DNA of 47,310 nt. It comes from Bacteroidales bacterium (lineage in GTDB: Bacteria; Bacteroidota; Bacteroidia; Bacteroidales; Muribaculaceae). Positions 7,618 to 16,875 of the stretch are shown piece after piece. Under the pieces are notes generated by a model. The model saw only the letters and a list, made by a program, of their open reading frames with translations, made no database searches and had not been told where the DNA came from. Each line of letters opens with the position of its first letter. Position 1 is the first letter of the stretch. The DNA is taken from contig JAJBVL010000084.1 of assembly GCA_020859845.1 (NCBI GenBank), positions 1-47,310 on the forward strand, written 5' to 3'. Made by a program: the position numbers and the translations under genes.

Positions 7618-10044
7618 TCATTCTACGGCTACGCTTGCTGTGGCTGGTTTAAGGCCGGGGGAGGTAGCGGTTAAGGTGAGGGTACCGGGCTGTTGAGCTC
7701 GGGCAATGGCTGTGCAGACACCACTGAAGAGTTTCATCTGTGGCTCCTGAAACGACATCGTGCAGGTGGCATCGCCATTGGCCGTTGCCTCAAACGTCCC
7801 TGCCCCCTCAACCTTCAGCTTTACCAGATTGCTGGCCGTTGGCACCGGATTACCATTCTTATCTTCGACAGTGATGGTAAAATAAACCAACTCGTCGCCA
7901 CCTGATGCCACTTCTGTGCGGTTCGGTGTCACTACAAGATGGTGGGGCTTGCCTGCTGTCTTCACTGTCTGCTCAGCCACTGGATGCCCATTGTCGTCAT
8001 AAGCCACTACGCGAAGCTCGCCTGGCTCATAGAGAGTCTCCATCCACATCAGGCGATAGCGATTCATCACCGTCGAATCGTTCTTCTCACGCATGCCCTG
8101 ACTCTTGCCATTGATAAACAGTTCAGCCTTGGGAGAGGAGGTGTAGACCATTACTGGCGTCACCTCTCCCTCGCGTCCAGGCCACGTCCAATGTGGGAGA
8201 ACATGAAGCGTAGGACTGTCCTTGCGCCACTGCGAGCGGTAGAGATAGTAGCGATCCTTGGGAAGCGATGCCAAGTCGATAATACCAAAGTAGCTGCTAT
8301 GGCTTGGCCAAGCATCTGTGTCGTAAGGAGTGGGCTCGCCAAGATAGTCGAAGCCGGTCCATACAAACTGGCCTATCATCCACGGCAGGTCGTCATCGGC
8401 TGCAAAGTCGATATCGGGGATATTGCTCCAATAGCAAGCCTCGTTGTCGTAGCTCGACGACTGATTGTCGGGATGAATGGTAGCTTCATGGTCCTTAAAC
8501 ACCACTGGGAAATGGTACACACCACGGCTCGACACTGTGGATGCTGTCTCCGACCCAAGAATTATCTGCTGGGGGAGCATTTCATAGGCTTTCTCGTAGT
8601 ATTGCGGCTTGTAGTTAAAGCCTGGTATCTCTACAGTAGCGCCAAATCCATTGGTAAGCACAGCCCCTATCTGGTCCATACCATTCGTGATAGGGCGCGT
8701 AGGGTCGAGCTGATGGATAAGATCCTGGAGCATCGTCAGCTCGGCCACCCCATCAGGACCCCATTGGCTGGGCACCTCGTTGCCACTCGACCACATCACT
8801 ACCGATGGAGAGTTGCGATAATGCTTCACCATATTTGTAACATCGCGCTCAGCCCAGTCGGTGAAAAATCTCCCATAGCCATTCTCGCTCTTGGGACGGA
8901 ACCCCCAGTCGTCGAAAGGCTCCACCATCAGCATCACACCCATTTCATCGCAGAGCTCCACGAGCTCAGGGGCTGGCATGTTGTGACTCGTGCGGATGGC
9001 GTTGACGCCCATCTCCTTGAGCAGCTCTATCTGATGGCGCAGGGCAGAGCGGTTGACGGCTGCGCCGAGAGGACCAAGATCGTGGTGATTGCACACACCG
9101 CGAAATTTCGTCGGCTGCCCATTGAGTAGAAAGCCCTTGGTGGGTACGTACTGGAGGGTGCGCACACCAAAGCGAGTGTCGTAGCTATCCACCTCTTTGC
9201 CGTCTACCAATATCTTAGTAGTGGCTGTATAAAGCGTAGGTCTCTCAGGCGACCATAGGAGTGGGTGCTCTATTATGAGATTCTGAGCGCATGGCTGCCC
9301 TTGAAAGGTGTATAGGCTCTTCTTAGAGGCCACCTCCTGGCCCTGAGCATCGGTGATGGTAGTGAGCACGTCGACCTTCTGACCTTTCTCCAAGCCCTCG
9401 ATATCCATCTGGAGATGCACCTGAGCATACTCGTCGTTGACGATAGGCGTCGTGAGATAAGTGCCCCATACGGGGATGTGGATAGGATTGGTGGTAAGCA
9501 GATGCACATTGCGGTAGAGACCCGCACCAGGATACCAGCGCGAAGCCTTCTCGAAGTTCTCAAGGTCTACTTCCACCAGGTTCTCGCCGGGCGTCACTGC
9601 TGGATCAATATCTACCCAGAAAGAATTGTAGCCATAAGGCCAATAGGCCAGCTCCTGACCGTTGACCTTCACGCGGGCATGGCTCATGGCACCATCAAAG
9701 ACAAGCACGTGATGCTGGGCTGTATCAGGTATATTAATCGTGGTGCGATATGAGCCTTTCCCTATAAATGGGAGGCCGCCTGTACGCCCAGTCTTCAGCG
9801 TCTTCTCTGTCTCGCCGTTTTGCTCCACGGCTACCACCTGAAGGTCGTTGTTGATGTCAAAAGGTCCGTAGATAGCCCAGTCGTGGGGCACGTTGACCTG
9901 CTGCCACTGGCTGGAGGCCGTGGGCGTGCCGTGGGTAAACTCCCAGCCCTGACGGAGGGTTTCAGACGTGCGCTGTCCAGCAGCGGGAAGAATCATGAGC
10001 GACAGTGCGCTCAGCAATGCAAGGGTGCGAAGATGATTGGTCAT
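7618..10044 (-). CDS. Secreted glycoside hydrolase family 2 beta-galactosidase
   Basis: The 808-residue protein starts with a signal peptide (about 1-23). It then has the GH2 order: sugar-binding jelly roll (about 28-185), Ig-like sandwich (about 190-295) and TIM barrel (about 300-590). A further beta domain (DUF4982-like) and a bacterial Ig-like domain (about 715-805) follow. The acid/base Glu is E423 in SSGNEVP and the probable nucleophile is E499 in LGSETAS. It likely hydrolyses terminal beta-galactosides from dietary or host glycans in the periplasm or at the surface. Beta-galactosidase is the most common activity for this architecture, but other beta-glycosidase specificities are possible. 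No SusC/SusD pair is adjacent, so it is not in an obvious polysaccharide-utilisation locus. Confidence 0.9.
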   Translation of the reverse strand: MTNHLRTLALLSALSLMILPAAGQRTSETLRQGWEFTHGTPTASSQWQQVNVPHDWAIYGPFDINNDLQVVAVEQNGETEKTLKTGRTGGLPFIGKGSYRTTINIPDTAQHHVLVFDGAMSHARVKVNGQELAYWPYGYNSFWVDIDPAVTPGENLVEVDLENFEKASRWYPGAGLYRNVHLLTTNPIHIPVWGTYLTTPIVNDEYAQVHLQMDIEGLEKGQKVDVLTTITDAQGQEVASKKSLYTFQGQPCAQNLIIEHPLLWSPERPTLYTATTKILVDGKEVDSYDTRFGVRTLQYVPTKGFLLNGQPTKFRGVCNHHDLGPLGAAVNRSALRHQIELLKEMGVNAIRTSHNMPAPELVELCDEMGVMLMVEPFDDWGFRPKSENGYGRFFTDWAERDVTNMVKHYRNSPSVVMWSSGNEVPSQWGPDGVAELTMLQDLIHQLDPTRPITNGMDQIGAVLTNGFGATVEIPGFNYKPQYYEKAYEMLPQQIILGSETASTVSSRGVYHFPVVFKDHEATIHPDNQSSSYDNEACYWSNIPDIDFAADDDLPWMIGQFVWTGFDYLGEPTPYDTDAWPSHSSYFGIIDLASLPKDRYYLYRSQWRKDSPTLHVLPHWTWPGREGEVTPVMVYTSSPKAELFINGKSQGMREKNDSTVMNRYRLMWMETLYEPGELRVVAYDDNGHPVAEQTVKTAGKPHHLVVTPNRTEVASGGDELVYFTITVEDKNGNPVPTASNLVKLKVEGAGTFEATANGDATCTMSFQEPQMKLFSGVCTAIARAQQPGTLTLTATSPGLKPATASVAVE

Positions 10045-10085
10045 GGCGTAATGCTATAGTATCGTAGGGGTAAGATTGGTGTACA

Positions 10086-10093
10086 CAAAAGTA
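10086..10093 (-). promoter_or_regulatory. -7 promoter element for the GH2 gene
   Basis: The minus strand reads TACTTTTG, matching TAnnTTTG, about 40 nt before the ATG at 10044. The upstream -33 match (TTG at 10116-10118, 22-bp spacer) is weak. Confidence 0.4.
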
Positions 10094-10176
10094 ATCACAA
10101 CCTTTTAACCCATCACAACACAAATCAGAAAAAAAACGCCACAAATCGCCCTCTCATCAAAAAACGTGGCCGATGG

Positions 10177-10710
10177 TCACTCTTGGGCGCTTATTGCTGG
10201 CCGCAGGCAACGAATAATAAGGCTGCCAGCTAAGATTTGGGCAAGCAAGCCAGGCAACCCCAACCTCACATCCTGAAGAGCAAGATAGAGAGAGCCAGTC
10301 ATTGCCCATTCCCCGAGGATGCCCACCGCTTGGTAGCCTATAACCACCCCTACAAGGCTCCACAGTGTAGCCACGCCAGCCTTTTTATAGGCCACAGCGC
10401 TCGCCACAAGAGCCAAGGCCACTCCTTTGAAGATAATAATTGGGAGCATAGCTGCCGCTGGCATGCCAAAGAGCAGGCTATTGGCCAATGGCGAGAGGAC
10501 TGCCGTCAGCAAGCCTACACGCCACCCGCAGAGATAAGCACCAACGAGGGTAAAGAAATAGATGGGAAGCCATATCAGTCCGCCCTGAGGCATGAGATGG
10601 CATAATTGGGGCAACAGCACGTTGCCCACCACAAACAACGATGCAAAAAGATAAGTACGCCCCTCGTAGAAACGCAATGAGACAGCAGTGGTCAAGGATT
10701 GAGCTAACAT
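10177..10710 (-). CDS. ECF-transporter S-component-like membrane protein
   Basis: A small, very hydrophobic protein with about five to six transmembrane helices and the short loops typical of substrate-binding (S) components of energy-coupling-factor transporters. If so, it would bind a vitamin or cofactor precursor and use a shared ECF module encoded elsewhere. I chose the ATG at 10710 (177 residues) because it overlaps the stop codon of the DUF1893 gene (10704-10706) in an ATGTTAG arrangement, which suggests translational coupling. Upstream in-frame starts at 10749 and 10794 would add 13 or 28 residues inside the upstream gene. It is the last gene of a four-gene minus-strand operon. No substrate can be read from the sequence, and the family call is from hydropathy and appearance only. 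Confidence 0.6.
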   Translation of the reverse strand: MLAQSLTTAVSLRFYEGRTYLFASLFVVGNVLLPQLCHLMPQGGLIWLPIYFFTLVGAYLCGWRVGLLTAVLSPLANSLLFGMPAAAMLPIIIFKGVALALVASAVAYKKAGVATLWSLVGVVIGYQAVGILGEWAMTGSLYLALQDVRLGLPGLLAQILAGSLIIRCLRPAISAQE

Positions 10711-11132
10711 GATGACTGAGTGATAAAGTTTTGTATTAATGGTAGACATTCTTCGGCCGTTATAGCCTGCGAGCATAGTTTCTCTACTGGACACATACCC
10801 GTGGCCTGCCGATTGATGATATAGTCAGCAACAGTGTCGAAACTGATTTCAACACCCGCTTCTTGGAGCAACTTCTTGGCGCTCTGGCTCACCACCTGAG
10901 CATACACTACCCTCACGCCTCCCAATATCATCAGAGCCGCTGCGCCTTTGCCCACTACCTTGTCGGCGATGGAGGCTCCTTGGAGTATTTCGGGGCAAGA
11001 GGTATAGAGCTCGTATAGGTCGGCAATCCCACGGCTATGATAGGTGGACACTTGGCTCGTCATTGGCGAGTAAACCACCAACGAGCAGCCGCTATCAAGC
11101 AGCCGCTCCTTAAGTAGGGATAGTGATATCAT
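10704..11132 (-). CDS. DUF1893 domain protein
   Basis: The 142-residue soluble protein resembles the DUF1893 family, whose fold is related to cytidine deaminases. Family-like segments are SLVVYSP near the N terminus and the central Gly-rich ADKVVGKGAAALMILGG stretch. C-terminal cysteines occur in GMCPVEKLCSQAITAEEC. The ATG overlaps the stop of the preceding aldo/keto reductase gene in an ATGA quartet, and its own stop overlaps the next ATG, so it is translationally coupled at both ends. Its cellular role is not established. The context of a polyferredoxin and an Fe-S aldo/keto reductase hints at a redox function. Confidence 0.75.
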   Translation of the reverse strand: MISLSLLKERLLDSGCSLVVYSPMTSQVSTYHSRGIADLYELYTSCPEILQGASIADKVVGKGAAALMILGGVRVVYAQVVSQSAKKLLQEAGVEISFDTVADYIINRQATGMCPVEKLCSQAITAEECLPLIQNFITQSSC

Positions 11133-12556
11133 ACTGAGGTGGAGGACCGGCGGAGTTGTTCAGCAAAGAGGTCAATTCGTCTTAACTCTGCTGGGATATC
11201 TATCTGCTGGGGACACTGAGGCGAACACTGATTGCAACCAATGCAATGGTTGGCTTGACGCAATTTAGGCACACTGCGGTCATAACCAATCAAGAAGGCA
11301 CGTCGCGCCTGGCGATAATTCTCCGCCTGCTCATTCTCGGGGAGATTGCCTTCGTTGACACACTTGTTGTAGTGGAGCAGATTGGCTGGAATATCGATAC
11401 CATAGGGACAAGGCATGCAATACTTGCAATCGTTGCACGGGATTGTGGGAAATTGCAGCATCAAGTCGGCCGTGGCGTAGAGATAGCTGATTTCATCATC
11501 GTTGAGAGGCTCCAGGGGGCAATAGGTGCGGAGATTGTCTTGTAGGTGCTCCATGAAGGTCATACCGCTCAACACTGTCAGCACATTGGGCATTGTCCCG
11601 GCATAACGGAAGGCCCACGAGGCCACGCTGCGCTCAGGCTCGCGTTGCTTTAGGCGAGCCACCACATGGTCGTGCATCTTGGACAATCGTCCGCCGAGGA
11701 GTGGCTCCATCACTATGGCTGGTATGCCCCTTTTCTCCAGCTCCGCGTAGAGATACTCAGCATCTGTATTGCTGGGATTCATCTCGCGAGCGTGGTGCCA
11801 GTCGAGATAGTTGAGTTGGATCTGCACGAAGTCCCATTGATACTTGTCGTGATTCTCCAATAGGAAGTCAAAGACGCGTATGTCGCCATGGTAAGAGAAT
11901 CCCAGATTGCGTATACGCCCTGCTTCGCGCTCGGCTATCAAGAAGTCGAGCACACCGTTGTCGAGATACCGCGCGCTAAACTCAGCCATAGCGTCAGCTC
12001 CCTTCCCTACGTTGTGGAGCAACATATAGTCGATATAGTCGGTCTGTAGTTCGCGCATTGAGTTGTGGTACATCTCTATGGAAGCTTCGCGGCTCCAAGT
12101 GGCTGGAGCGAAGTTGGAGAGCTTAGTGGCGATAAAATATTTGTCGCGCGTATGTCGGCTAAGGGCTATGCCTGTGGCATGCTCTGAGCGCCCCTTGCAA
12201 TAGGCCGGCGACGTGTCAAAGTAGTTGACGCCATGAGCTATGGCATAGTCAACAAGCCGATTGATCATCTCTTGATCCATCTCATCATCATTGTCGCGCC
12301 CGCTATTTCCGGCCACTGTGGGCCAGCGCATACACCCATAGCCCAGGATCGACACGCGGTCGCCCGTCTTGGGATTGACACGATAGGTCATTTTGTCGGT
12401 GGGGATTTCGCCTGTGGCGGTTCCCTCCACTGAGAGTTGGGTCGCCTTAGGTCCGCATCCCGTAAGTGTGGCCCCAGCCACGGCTGCGGCGCCAAGGCCT
12501 AAGCGCCGTAGAAATTCACGACGGTCAAGCCCTTTATCTTTATTGTCGGTCTTCAT
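11129..12556 (-). CDS. Tat-exported aldo/keto reductase lipoprotein with ferredoxin domain
   Basis: The 475-residue protein begins with a twin-arginine signal (R12-R13 in RREFLRRLG), a hydrophobic stretch and a lipobox-like LTGC (C34). It should therefore be exported folded and possibly lipid-anchored. The central (beta/alpha)8 aldo/keto reductase domain (about 50-340) shows the expected tetrad in YFDTSPAY, ATKLS and LLHN. The C terminus (about 355-470) has two cysteine clusters, CNDCKYCMPCPYG and CIGCNQCSPQCP, for 4Fe-4S clusters. The combination suggests electrons arrive through Fe-S clusters. I chose ATG 12556; an overlapping GTG at 12580 and an ATG at 12562 are alternatives. The gene follows the membrane polyferredoxin, a plausible electron donor. 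Substrate unknown. Confidence 0.88.
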   Translation of the reverse strand: MKTDNKDKGLDRREFLRRLGLGAAAVAGATLTGCGPKATQLSVEGTATGEIPTDKMTYRVNPKTGDRVSILGYGCMRWPTVAGNSGRDNDDEMDQEMINRLVDYAIAHGVNYFDTSPAYCKGRSEHATGIALSRHTRDKYFIATKLSNFAPATWSREASIEMYHNSMRELQTDYIDYMLLHNVGKGADAMAEFSARYLDNGVLDFLIAEREAGRIRNLGFSYHGDIRVFDFLLENHDKYQWDFVQIQLNYLDWHHAREMNPSNTDAEYLYAELEKRGIPAIVMEPLLGGRLSKMHDHVVARLKQREPERSVASWAFRYAGTMPNVLTVLSGMTFMEHLQDNLRTYCPLEPLNDDEISYLYATADLMLQFPTIPCNDCKYCMPCPYGIDIPANLLHYNKCVNEGNLPENEQAENYRQARRAFLIGYDRSVPKLRQANHCIGCNQCSPQCPQQIDIPAELRRIDLFAEQLRRSSTSV

Positions 12557-12572
12557 AAGCATTATTTCAGGA

Positions 12573-14054
12573 TTACACACTACGATGCACTTCGTGGCCC
12601 TCTACATATATGGCGCTGAACGGACGTGCTGGACACAAATTCTCACATGCGCCACATCCTATACACCGCTCTTCGTTGACCACTGGGATTAGGCGCGAGC
12701 CTGGATTCTTAGGGTCAGACGCCACCATCTGAATGGCCATCGCCGGGCAATGACGTGCGCAGTTGCCACACTCCACGTTGTCGGTCAGCACTATACAGTT
12801 CTGCTTTATCCATACGGCATGGCCCACCTGTATGGCCGATTTCTCGGCCCGGTCAATCTTGACAATCGCCCCAGCAGGACACACCTCTGAGCAGCGCGTA
12901 CACTCTGGCCTACAATAGCCGCGCTCATAGGAGGCCTCGGGCTGCATGAGGCTTGATAGCGACGACGAAGGCCGCAAGACGCCCGACGGACAAGCCGAGA
13001 CACAGAGTTGACACGCTGTGCAATGCTGCTCAAAATGACGTATACTGGCGGCGCCTGGAGGCACAATCTTAGTGGACCTCTGTGGCACTTTCTTGTCGAG
13101 GATGGTAGCCAATCCTCCATCCACCTTCTTCTCCTGAGCCTTCACCACAGCGGTGCCAACGGCCACCGCTCCTATAGTGAGAAATGAGCGACGTCCTGAA
13201 TCAGTCTCTGGAGTCAAAGCGGCTTTCACGGCCTTAGGGTGGGAGTAGGTGATAGCGCCCTTACTACACTGGGTCATGCAATCCATGCAGGCCACACATC
13301 GTGTATAGTCAATTCTATGATTCTTGGAGTCGATACACGAGGCCTTGCAGCTACGCCCACAAAGCCCGCAGGAATTACACTTCTCGAGGTTGATCACTGG
13401 CTTGAGCCATGCATAGCGCGAGAGCAATCCCAGCACCGAACCCACGGGACAGATAGTGTTGCAATACGTGCGTCCATTGCGCCAAGCCAGTATGGCCAGT
13501 GTCACAAAGGTCACGACAGCAATGCCAAGCGTAGCTGCACTCCTCATCCATATCTCACGTTCATAAAAGGCGTAGCTCTCTGCTCGCTCGGCCATTGAGG
13601 CCATCAGATTGTTCCCCCATAGCCATACGGGGGAGAGCAAGCTGTTAACGATACGGCCATAGGAGCTATAGGGGGCAAGTAAAGCCACAAAGCCTCCTAT
13701 CCCCGCCACCAAAGCCACTACAAACAGCGCCAACACTCCATAACGGAGCCAGTTGAGAGCGGGGGAATAGGTGAAGCGATGGCCTTTGCGACGACGGCGA
13801 CCGCTCAACCACGACACTACATCCTGCATCACGCCCAGCGGACACACCACCGAACAGTAGACGCGCCCACACACTAAAGTGAGGGCCACAAGCCCTACCA
13901 CTACTCCTACATTGAGCGCCAACAGCGCTGGCAGGAACTGCACACGTGCCATCCAGCCCAGCCAAGCATGAGCCGTGCCCGTAAAGTCGAGAAACAGCAA
14001 CGTGATCCCGACCCAGAAAACCATGGCAGCAATGATTCTAATCTTTCTAAGCAT
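12573..14054 (-). CDS. Membrane polyferredoxin (NapH/MauN-like 4Fe-4S protein)
   Basis: The 493-residue protein has about five N-terminal transmembrane helices carrying the CGRVYCSVVCPLG motif and a second Cys-rich loop (CNTICPVG). Several ferredoxin-type motifs follow: CNSCGLCGRSC, CVACMDCMTQC, CTACQLCVSAC, CTRCSEVC, CGNCARHC and CIGCGACENLC. Between the second and third motif is a Tat-like RRSFLTIGAVAVG segment, as in fused membrane/periplasmic polyferredoxins. It likely passes electrons across the inner membrane, perhaps to the exported aldo/keto reductase encoded next. ATG 14054 is chosen over a TTG at 14081. It is first in the operon. Confidence 0.88.
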   Translation of the reverse strand: MLRKIRIIAAMVFWVGITLLFLDFTGTAHAWLGWMARVQFLPALLALNVGVVVGLVALTLVCGRVYCSVVCPLGVMQDVVSWLSGRRRRKGHRFTYSPALNWLRYGVLALFVVALVAGIGGFVALLAPYSSYGRIVNSLLSPVWLWGNNLMASMAERAESYAFYEREIWMRSAATLGIAVVTFVTLAILAWRNGRTYCNTICPVGSVLGLLSRYAWLKPVINLEKCNSCGLCGRSCKASCIDSKNHRIDYTRCVACMDCMTQCSKGAITYSHPKAVKAALTPETDSGRRSFLTIGAVAVGTAVVKAQEKKVDGGLATILDKKVPQRSTKIVPPGAASIRHFEQHCTACQLCVSACPSGVLRPSSSLSSLMQPEASYERGYCRPECTRCSEVCPAGAIVKIDRAEKSAIQVGHAVWIKQNCIVLTDNVECGNCARHCPAMAIQMVASDPKNPGSRLIPVVNEERCIGCGACENLCPARPFSAIYVEGHEVHRSV

Positions 14055-14078
14055 ATCTCTTGATGAAATTTGATTGTG

Positions 14079-14086
14079 CAAATATA
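14079..14086 (-). promoter_or_regulatory. -7 promoter element of the polyferredoxin operon
   Basis: The minus strand reads TATATTTG, about 25 nt before the ATG at 14054. No good -33 partner is seen. Confidence 0.4.
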
Positions 14087-14161
14087 GTTTCCCTTCTTTA
14101 AAGTCCCTTTATACATCTTGAGGATATTCTTTCCAATTTGGTGGGAAAAACGCCGTGGACC

Positions 14162-14485
14162 TCAATCTGGCACCTTCTTCTTTGCTCGTCGAGGATTGGC
14201 CGGAAACCATCCACGAGCCACACGTTTCTCTTGGTCAAAGATCTCCTTGATGGTCCAAAACGAAGAGAATGCCACCACGCCAAGGATGCTTGACCAAAAC
14301 ACGTCGTAGACCACCAGCGAGAATCCTATACAGACTATGCCAAAGAGCAGAAACCACCACCAGCAGCGAGTGCCCCACCAGTAATGGAATTTTATCACTA
14401 TCGGGTGAAACATCCCGATAATCAGAAAGGTAGAAAGCCCGATCACGAGCCCCAGGACATTGTATTGAGAAAGAAATTCAGTCAT
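14162..14485 (-). CDS. DUF4491 family membrane protein
   Basis: The 107-residue protein has three transmembrane helices. Its landmarks are typical of DUF4491: GLSTFLIIGMFHPIVIK near the start, a GTRCWW motif, and the tail EQEKRVARGWFPANPRR in a close variant (here DQEKRVARGWFP). The family is essentially confined to Bacteroidetes and has no assigned function. It lies 52 nt after the TPM-domain gene on the same strand and is probably co-transcribed with it. Confidence 0.88.
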   Translation of the reverse strand: MTEFLSQYNVLGLVIGLSTFLIIGMFHPIVIKFHYWWGTRCWWWFLLFGIVCIGFSLVVYDVFWSSILGVVAFSSFWTIKEIFDQEKRVARGWFPANPRRAKKKVPD

Positions 14486-14537
14486 TGTTAGTTCTTGTTA
14501 CCATTTAATCGCTTAATAGCATTTTCGCTCATGCCTC

Positions 14538-15824
14538 TTACCAGCCGCCGCTGGCACCGCCACCGCCAGTAGAGCCACCACCAAAGCTGCCTCCCGAGAA
14601 GCCACCGCCACCAAAGCCGCCACCACGTCGGCTGCCAAGCATGGCGCCGGCCACTGCTCCAGCCACAATGGCAGCATCGTCGACCTTCTTAGGTATCTTA
14701 TATCCCTTATTGTTGTTGTGTCCACAGCTACGACAGGTATACGTCTTCTCGCCGTAACCCTCGCGACTGGTGGTAGGGGGAGCGATAATACGGTCGGCGG
14801 TCAGTTGGCAAGCCCGTGCCCCACACTTCTCACACACCGAGTAGGGTGCCTGACGATTGACGTAGGGAATGATGTCGGTCTCATTGCATTTAGGGCAGAG
14901 CCACACATCGTAATCGATAGAGTTGATGCGTTCCTCCGTGTCTTGCGCTGGGGTGAGATAGAGATTGTCGGTGTCTTCGTCGAGCCGGTTCATCTTGGCC
15001 CCACAGTTGGGGCATATTCGTGGCCGGTTGCGCAGGCGCTTTAGTTTGCCCACAAGGATAAGATATGCCACAATGGGCATTCCCAGTCCCAGAAAGGTGA
15101 AGAATAGCATGGGAGTGCGCAGGGTCTCCAGCTTTTGGTATCTCGGAGTGGGTTCCATCTTGCGTGTGCTCATTATCTCCCACAGGACGACGATCAAGCA
15201 TATTAAGCCCATGATACCGGCAATCCCAAGAAACCACTCGAAGAGGTCGCCCATCGACATGTCGTCGCCACTCGAATGGCGCGCATCGTTGGCATACCGC
15301 GACTTGAGCTCCTCAGCAGCCTCGGGATTGGTAAGCACATCGCTCATAGCTTTTACCGTAGAGATAGTACCCTCGTCGTAATTACCCTGACGGAAAGCAG
15401 GAAACATCACATTGCGCAGCAGGCGTCCGCATACGATGTCGGGGAGCACGCCCTCTGCACCATAGCCAGTACGTATCACGGCCTTGTGCTTGTCCTTGAC
15501 TATCAAAACCAATACGCCATTGTCCTTGTCGCTCTTGCCGATACCCCACTCTTCAAAAAGGCGTGTGGCAAAGTCGTCGACATCATCGCTATCAATATCG
15601 TCTACAGCCACCACAACTGGCTCCGCCGTCGTGGTCTGCCATATCTGTGCCAAGGTCTGATTGAGCTGGGCCACTGCCGAGGCAGAAAGCACACCGTCGG
15701 GATTGGACACGTAGGCCGTGCGGTCGGCCACGTGTACATTGGGAATATCTGTGACGCTATGGGCAGCCAGCATCGCCAGAGCGCCTACCCATAGACATAT
15801 AATTGTTAATGCAATTCGTTTCAT
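14538..15824 (-). CDS. TPM-domain (YgcG-like) protein with zinc ribbons and Gly-rich tail
   Basis: The 428-residue protein has a signal peptide (about 1-20) and a TPM domain (about 28-150; VSNPDGVLS, the RTGYGAEGVLPD core). Two hydrophobic segments (about 195-215 and 245-265) follow. A cytoplasmic zinc-ribbon region contains CPNCGAKM, CPKC, CEKCGARAC and CRSCGH, and the tail is Gly/Ser-rich ending in SGGW. TPM proteins of this architecture are linked to membrane protein quality control and photosystem repair in plants; in bacteria the role is unclear. ATG 15824 is chosen over an in-frame GTG at 15830. A -7 box lies immediately upstream, so the mRNA may be leaderless. Confidence 0.87.
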   Translation of the reverse strand: MKRIALTIICLWVGALAMLAAHSVTDIPNVHVADRTAYVSNPDGVLSASAVAQLNQTLAQIWQTTTAEPVVVAVDDIDSDDVDDFATRLFEEWGIGKSDKDNGVLVLIVKDKHKAVIRTGYGAEGVLPDIVCGRLLRNVMFPAFRQGNYDEGTISTVKAMSDVLTNPEAAEELKSRYANDARHSSGDDMSMGDLFEWFLGIAGIMGLICLIVVLWEIMSTRKMEPTPRYQKLETLRTPMLFFTFLGLGMPIVAYLILVGKLKRLRNRPRICPNCGAKMNRLDEDTDNLYLTPAQDTEERINSIDYDVWLCPKCNETDIIPYVNRQAPYSVCEKCGARACQLTADRIIAPPTTSREGYGEKTYTCRSCGHNNNKGYKIPKKVDDAAIVAGAVAGAMLGSRRGGGFGGGGFSGGSFGGGSTGGGGASGGW

Positions 15825-15829
15825 ACCCA

Positions 15830-15837
15830 CAAAGATA
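15830..15837 (-). promoter_or_regulatory. -7 promoter element abutting the TPM gene start
   Basis: The minus strand reads TATCTTTG, ending six bases before the ATG at 15824. A transcript starting 5-8 nt downstream would have almost no leader. No clear -33 box. Confidence 0.4.
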
Positions 15838-15910
15838 CAAAATAATGCTCAATAGCGACGTCTTGACATCTCTTTCTCCCAAAAAGTGTGCATAATTTCA
15901 GAATTATGGG

Positions 15911-15918
15911 TAACTTTG
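15911..15918 (+). promoter_or_regulatory. -7 promoter element for the DUF5715 gene
   Basis: TAACTTTG matches the consensus about 40 nt before the TTG start at 15959. No clear -33 element. Confidence 0.4.
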
Positions 15919-15958
15919 AAGTCATTTTTCGACTCATCACGTCATAAACGCCTACACA

Positions 15959-16816
15959 TTGACTCGCATTATATATAAACCCATAGTAGCTGTAACGGTA
16001 GTGGCTTCCCTTATGCTTGCATTTAAGGGGCAACCCTCCACAGCCTTACCCGTAGAGGAGCCAGAGCCTCAAGAGGCTCCGGCTGCCTCATCCATCGGCC
16101 AAAGGGCCCAGCAGGCTCCTATACCGCTCAATCTTCCCAGCCGCCTGCCCCTCATCATGGCCGACACCACCTCTCAATATTGCCAAATACTCGACAGCAT
16201 GCCCGAGCCGACAGTAAGACTGCGGCTCAACCGTCTGCCCGACTCCTACGGACGTCTGTTCAACGACAGCAACTACGTACACTGGCAAGCGGCAGAGAAA
16301 ATAGGCCTCACGCCCCTCAGCGACCTGGCCTCCCACTGGCAACTCAATCGCCCACTAGTCAAAGTGGAGTCGTGTGAAGACTACTACGTGGAGCCCCTGC
16401 GCTATTCGCGTCCCTACATGGTGCCAGAGGGAGCAGAGATGCTCCGCGAGATAGGCCACCGCTTTCGCGACTCGCTGGCGGCCCGTGGTGGCGGCGCTTA
16501 TCGCATCAAGGTGACGAGCGTGCTTCGCACTCCCGAAGCCGTGAGCCGGCTGCGTCGACGCAACACTAATGCTGTCGATTCCTCAGTGCACCAGCTTGGC
16601 ACGACCGTCGACATCTCCTACTCGCGATTCGTGGCCGACAACGACACGCTGCCTCGCTCCATCGACGACCTTAAGGGATTGCTGGCCGAGGTGTTGTGGG
16701 CCATGCGTCAAGAGGGGAAAATCTATATCAAGCACGAGCGTCAACAACCCTGTTTCCACATCACTGCGCGCCCACGCGAAGATTGGGTAATCCCTGAGCT
16801 TTCTAACGAACAATAA
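15959..16816 (+). CDS. DUF5715 family exported protein (M15-peptidase-like)
   Basis: The 285-residue protein has an N-terminal hydrophobic signal or anchor (about 8-24), an acidic Pro/Ala linker, and a C-terminal domain (about 120-280). That domain has features of the DUF5715/M15 D-Ala-D-Ala peptidase fold: a conserved RIKVTSVLRT strand, SSVHQLGTTVDISY (candidate metal-binding His and Asp) and CFHITAR (candidate His). This points to a periplasmic cell-wall role, but enzymatic activity is inferred only. The start appears to be TTG at 15959: no in-frame ATG lies just upstream, and the first internal ATG (16013) would cut the signal. The AsmA-like gene follows 59 nt later. Confidence 0.75.
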   Translation: MTRIIYKPIVAVTVVASLMLAFKGQPSTALPVEEPEPQEAPAASSIGQRAQQAPIPLNLPSRLPLIMADTTSQYCQILDSMPEPTVRLRLNRLPDSYGRLFNDSNYVHWQAAEKIGLTPLSDLASHWQLNRPLVKVESCEDYYVEPLRYSRPYMVPEGAEMLREIGHRFRDSLAARGGGAYRIKVTSVLRTPEAVSRLRRRNTNAVDSSVHQLGTTVDISYSRFVADNDTLPRSIDDLKGLLAEVLWAMRQEGKIYIKHERQQPCFHITARPREDWVIPELSNEQ

Positions 16817-16875
16817 CCCCACCCAAGGCTTTTTATATAAAAGCAATTCACGTTTCCAACTCCCCCACCCCTCTC

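Noticed and set aside
7939-9129. Plus-strand open frame of 396 codons
   Set aside because: Antisense to the GH2 gene, whose domains and catalytic residues are intact.
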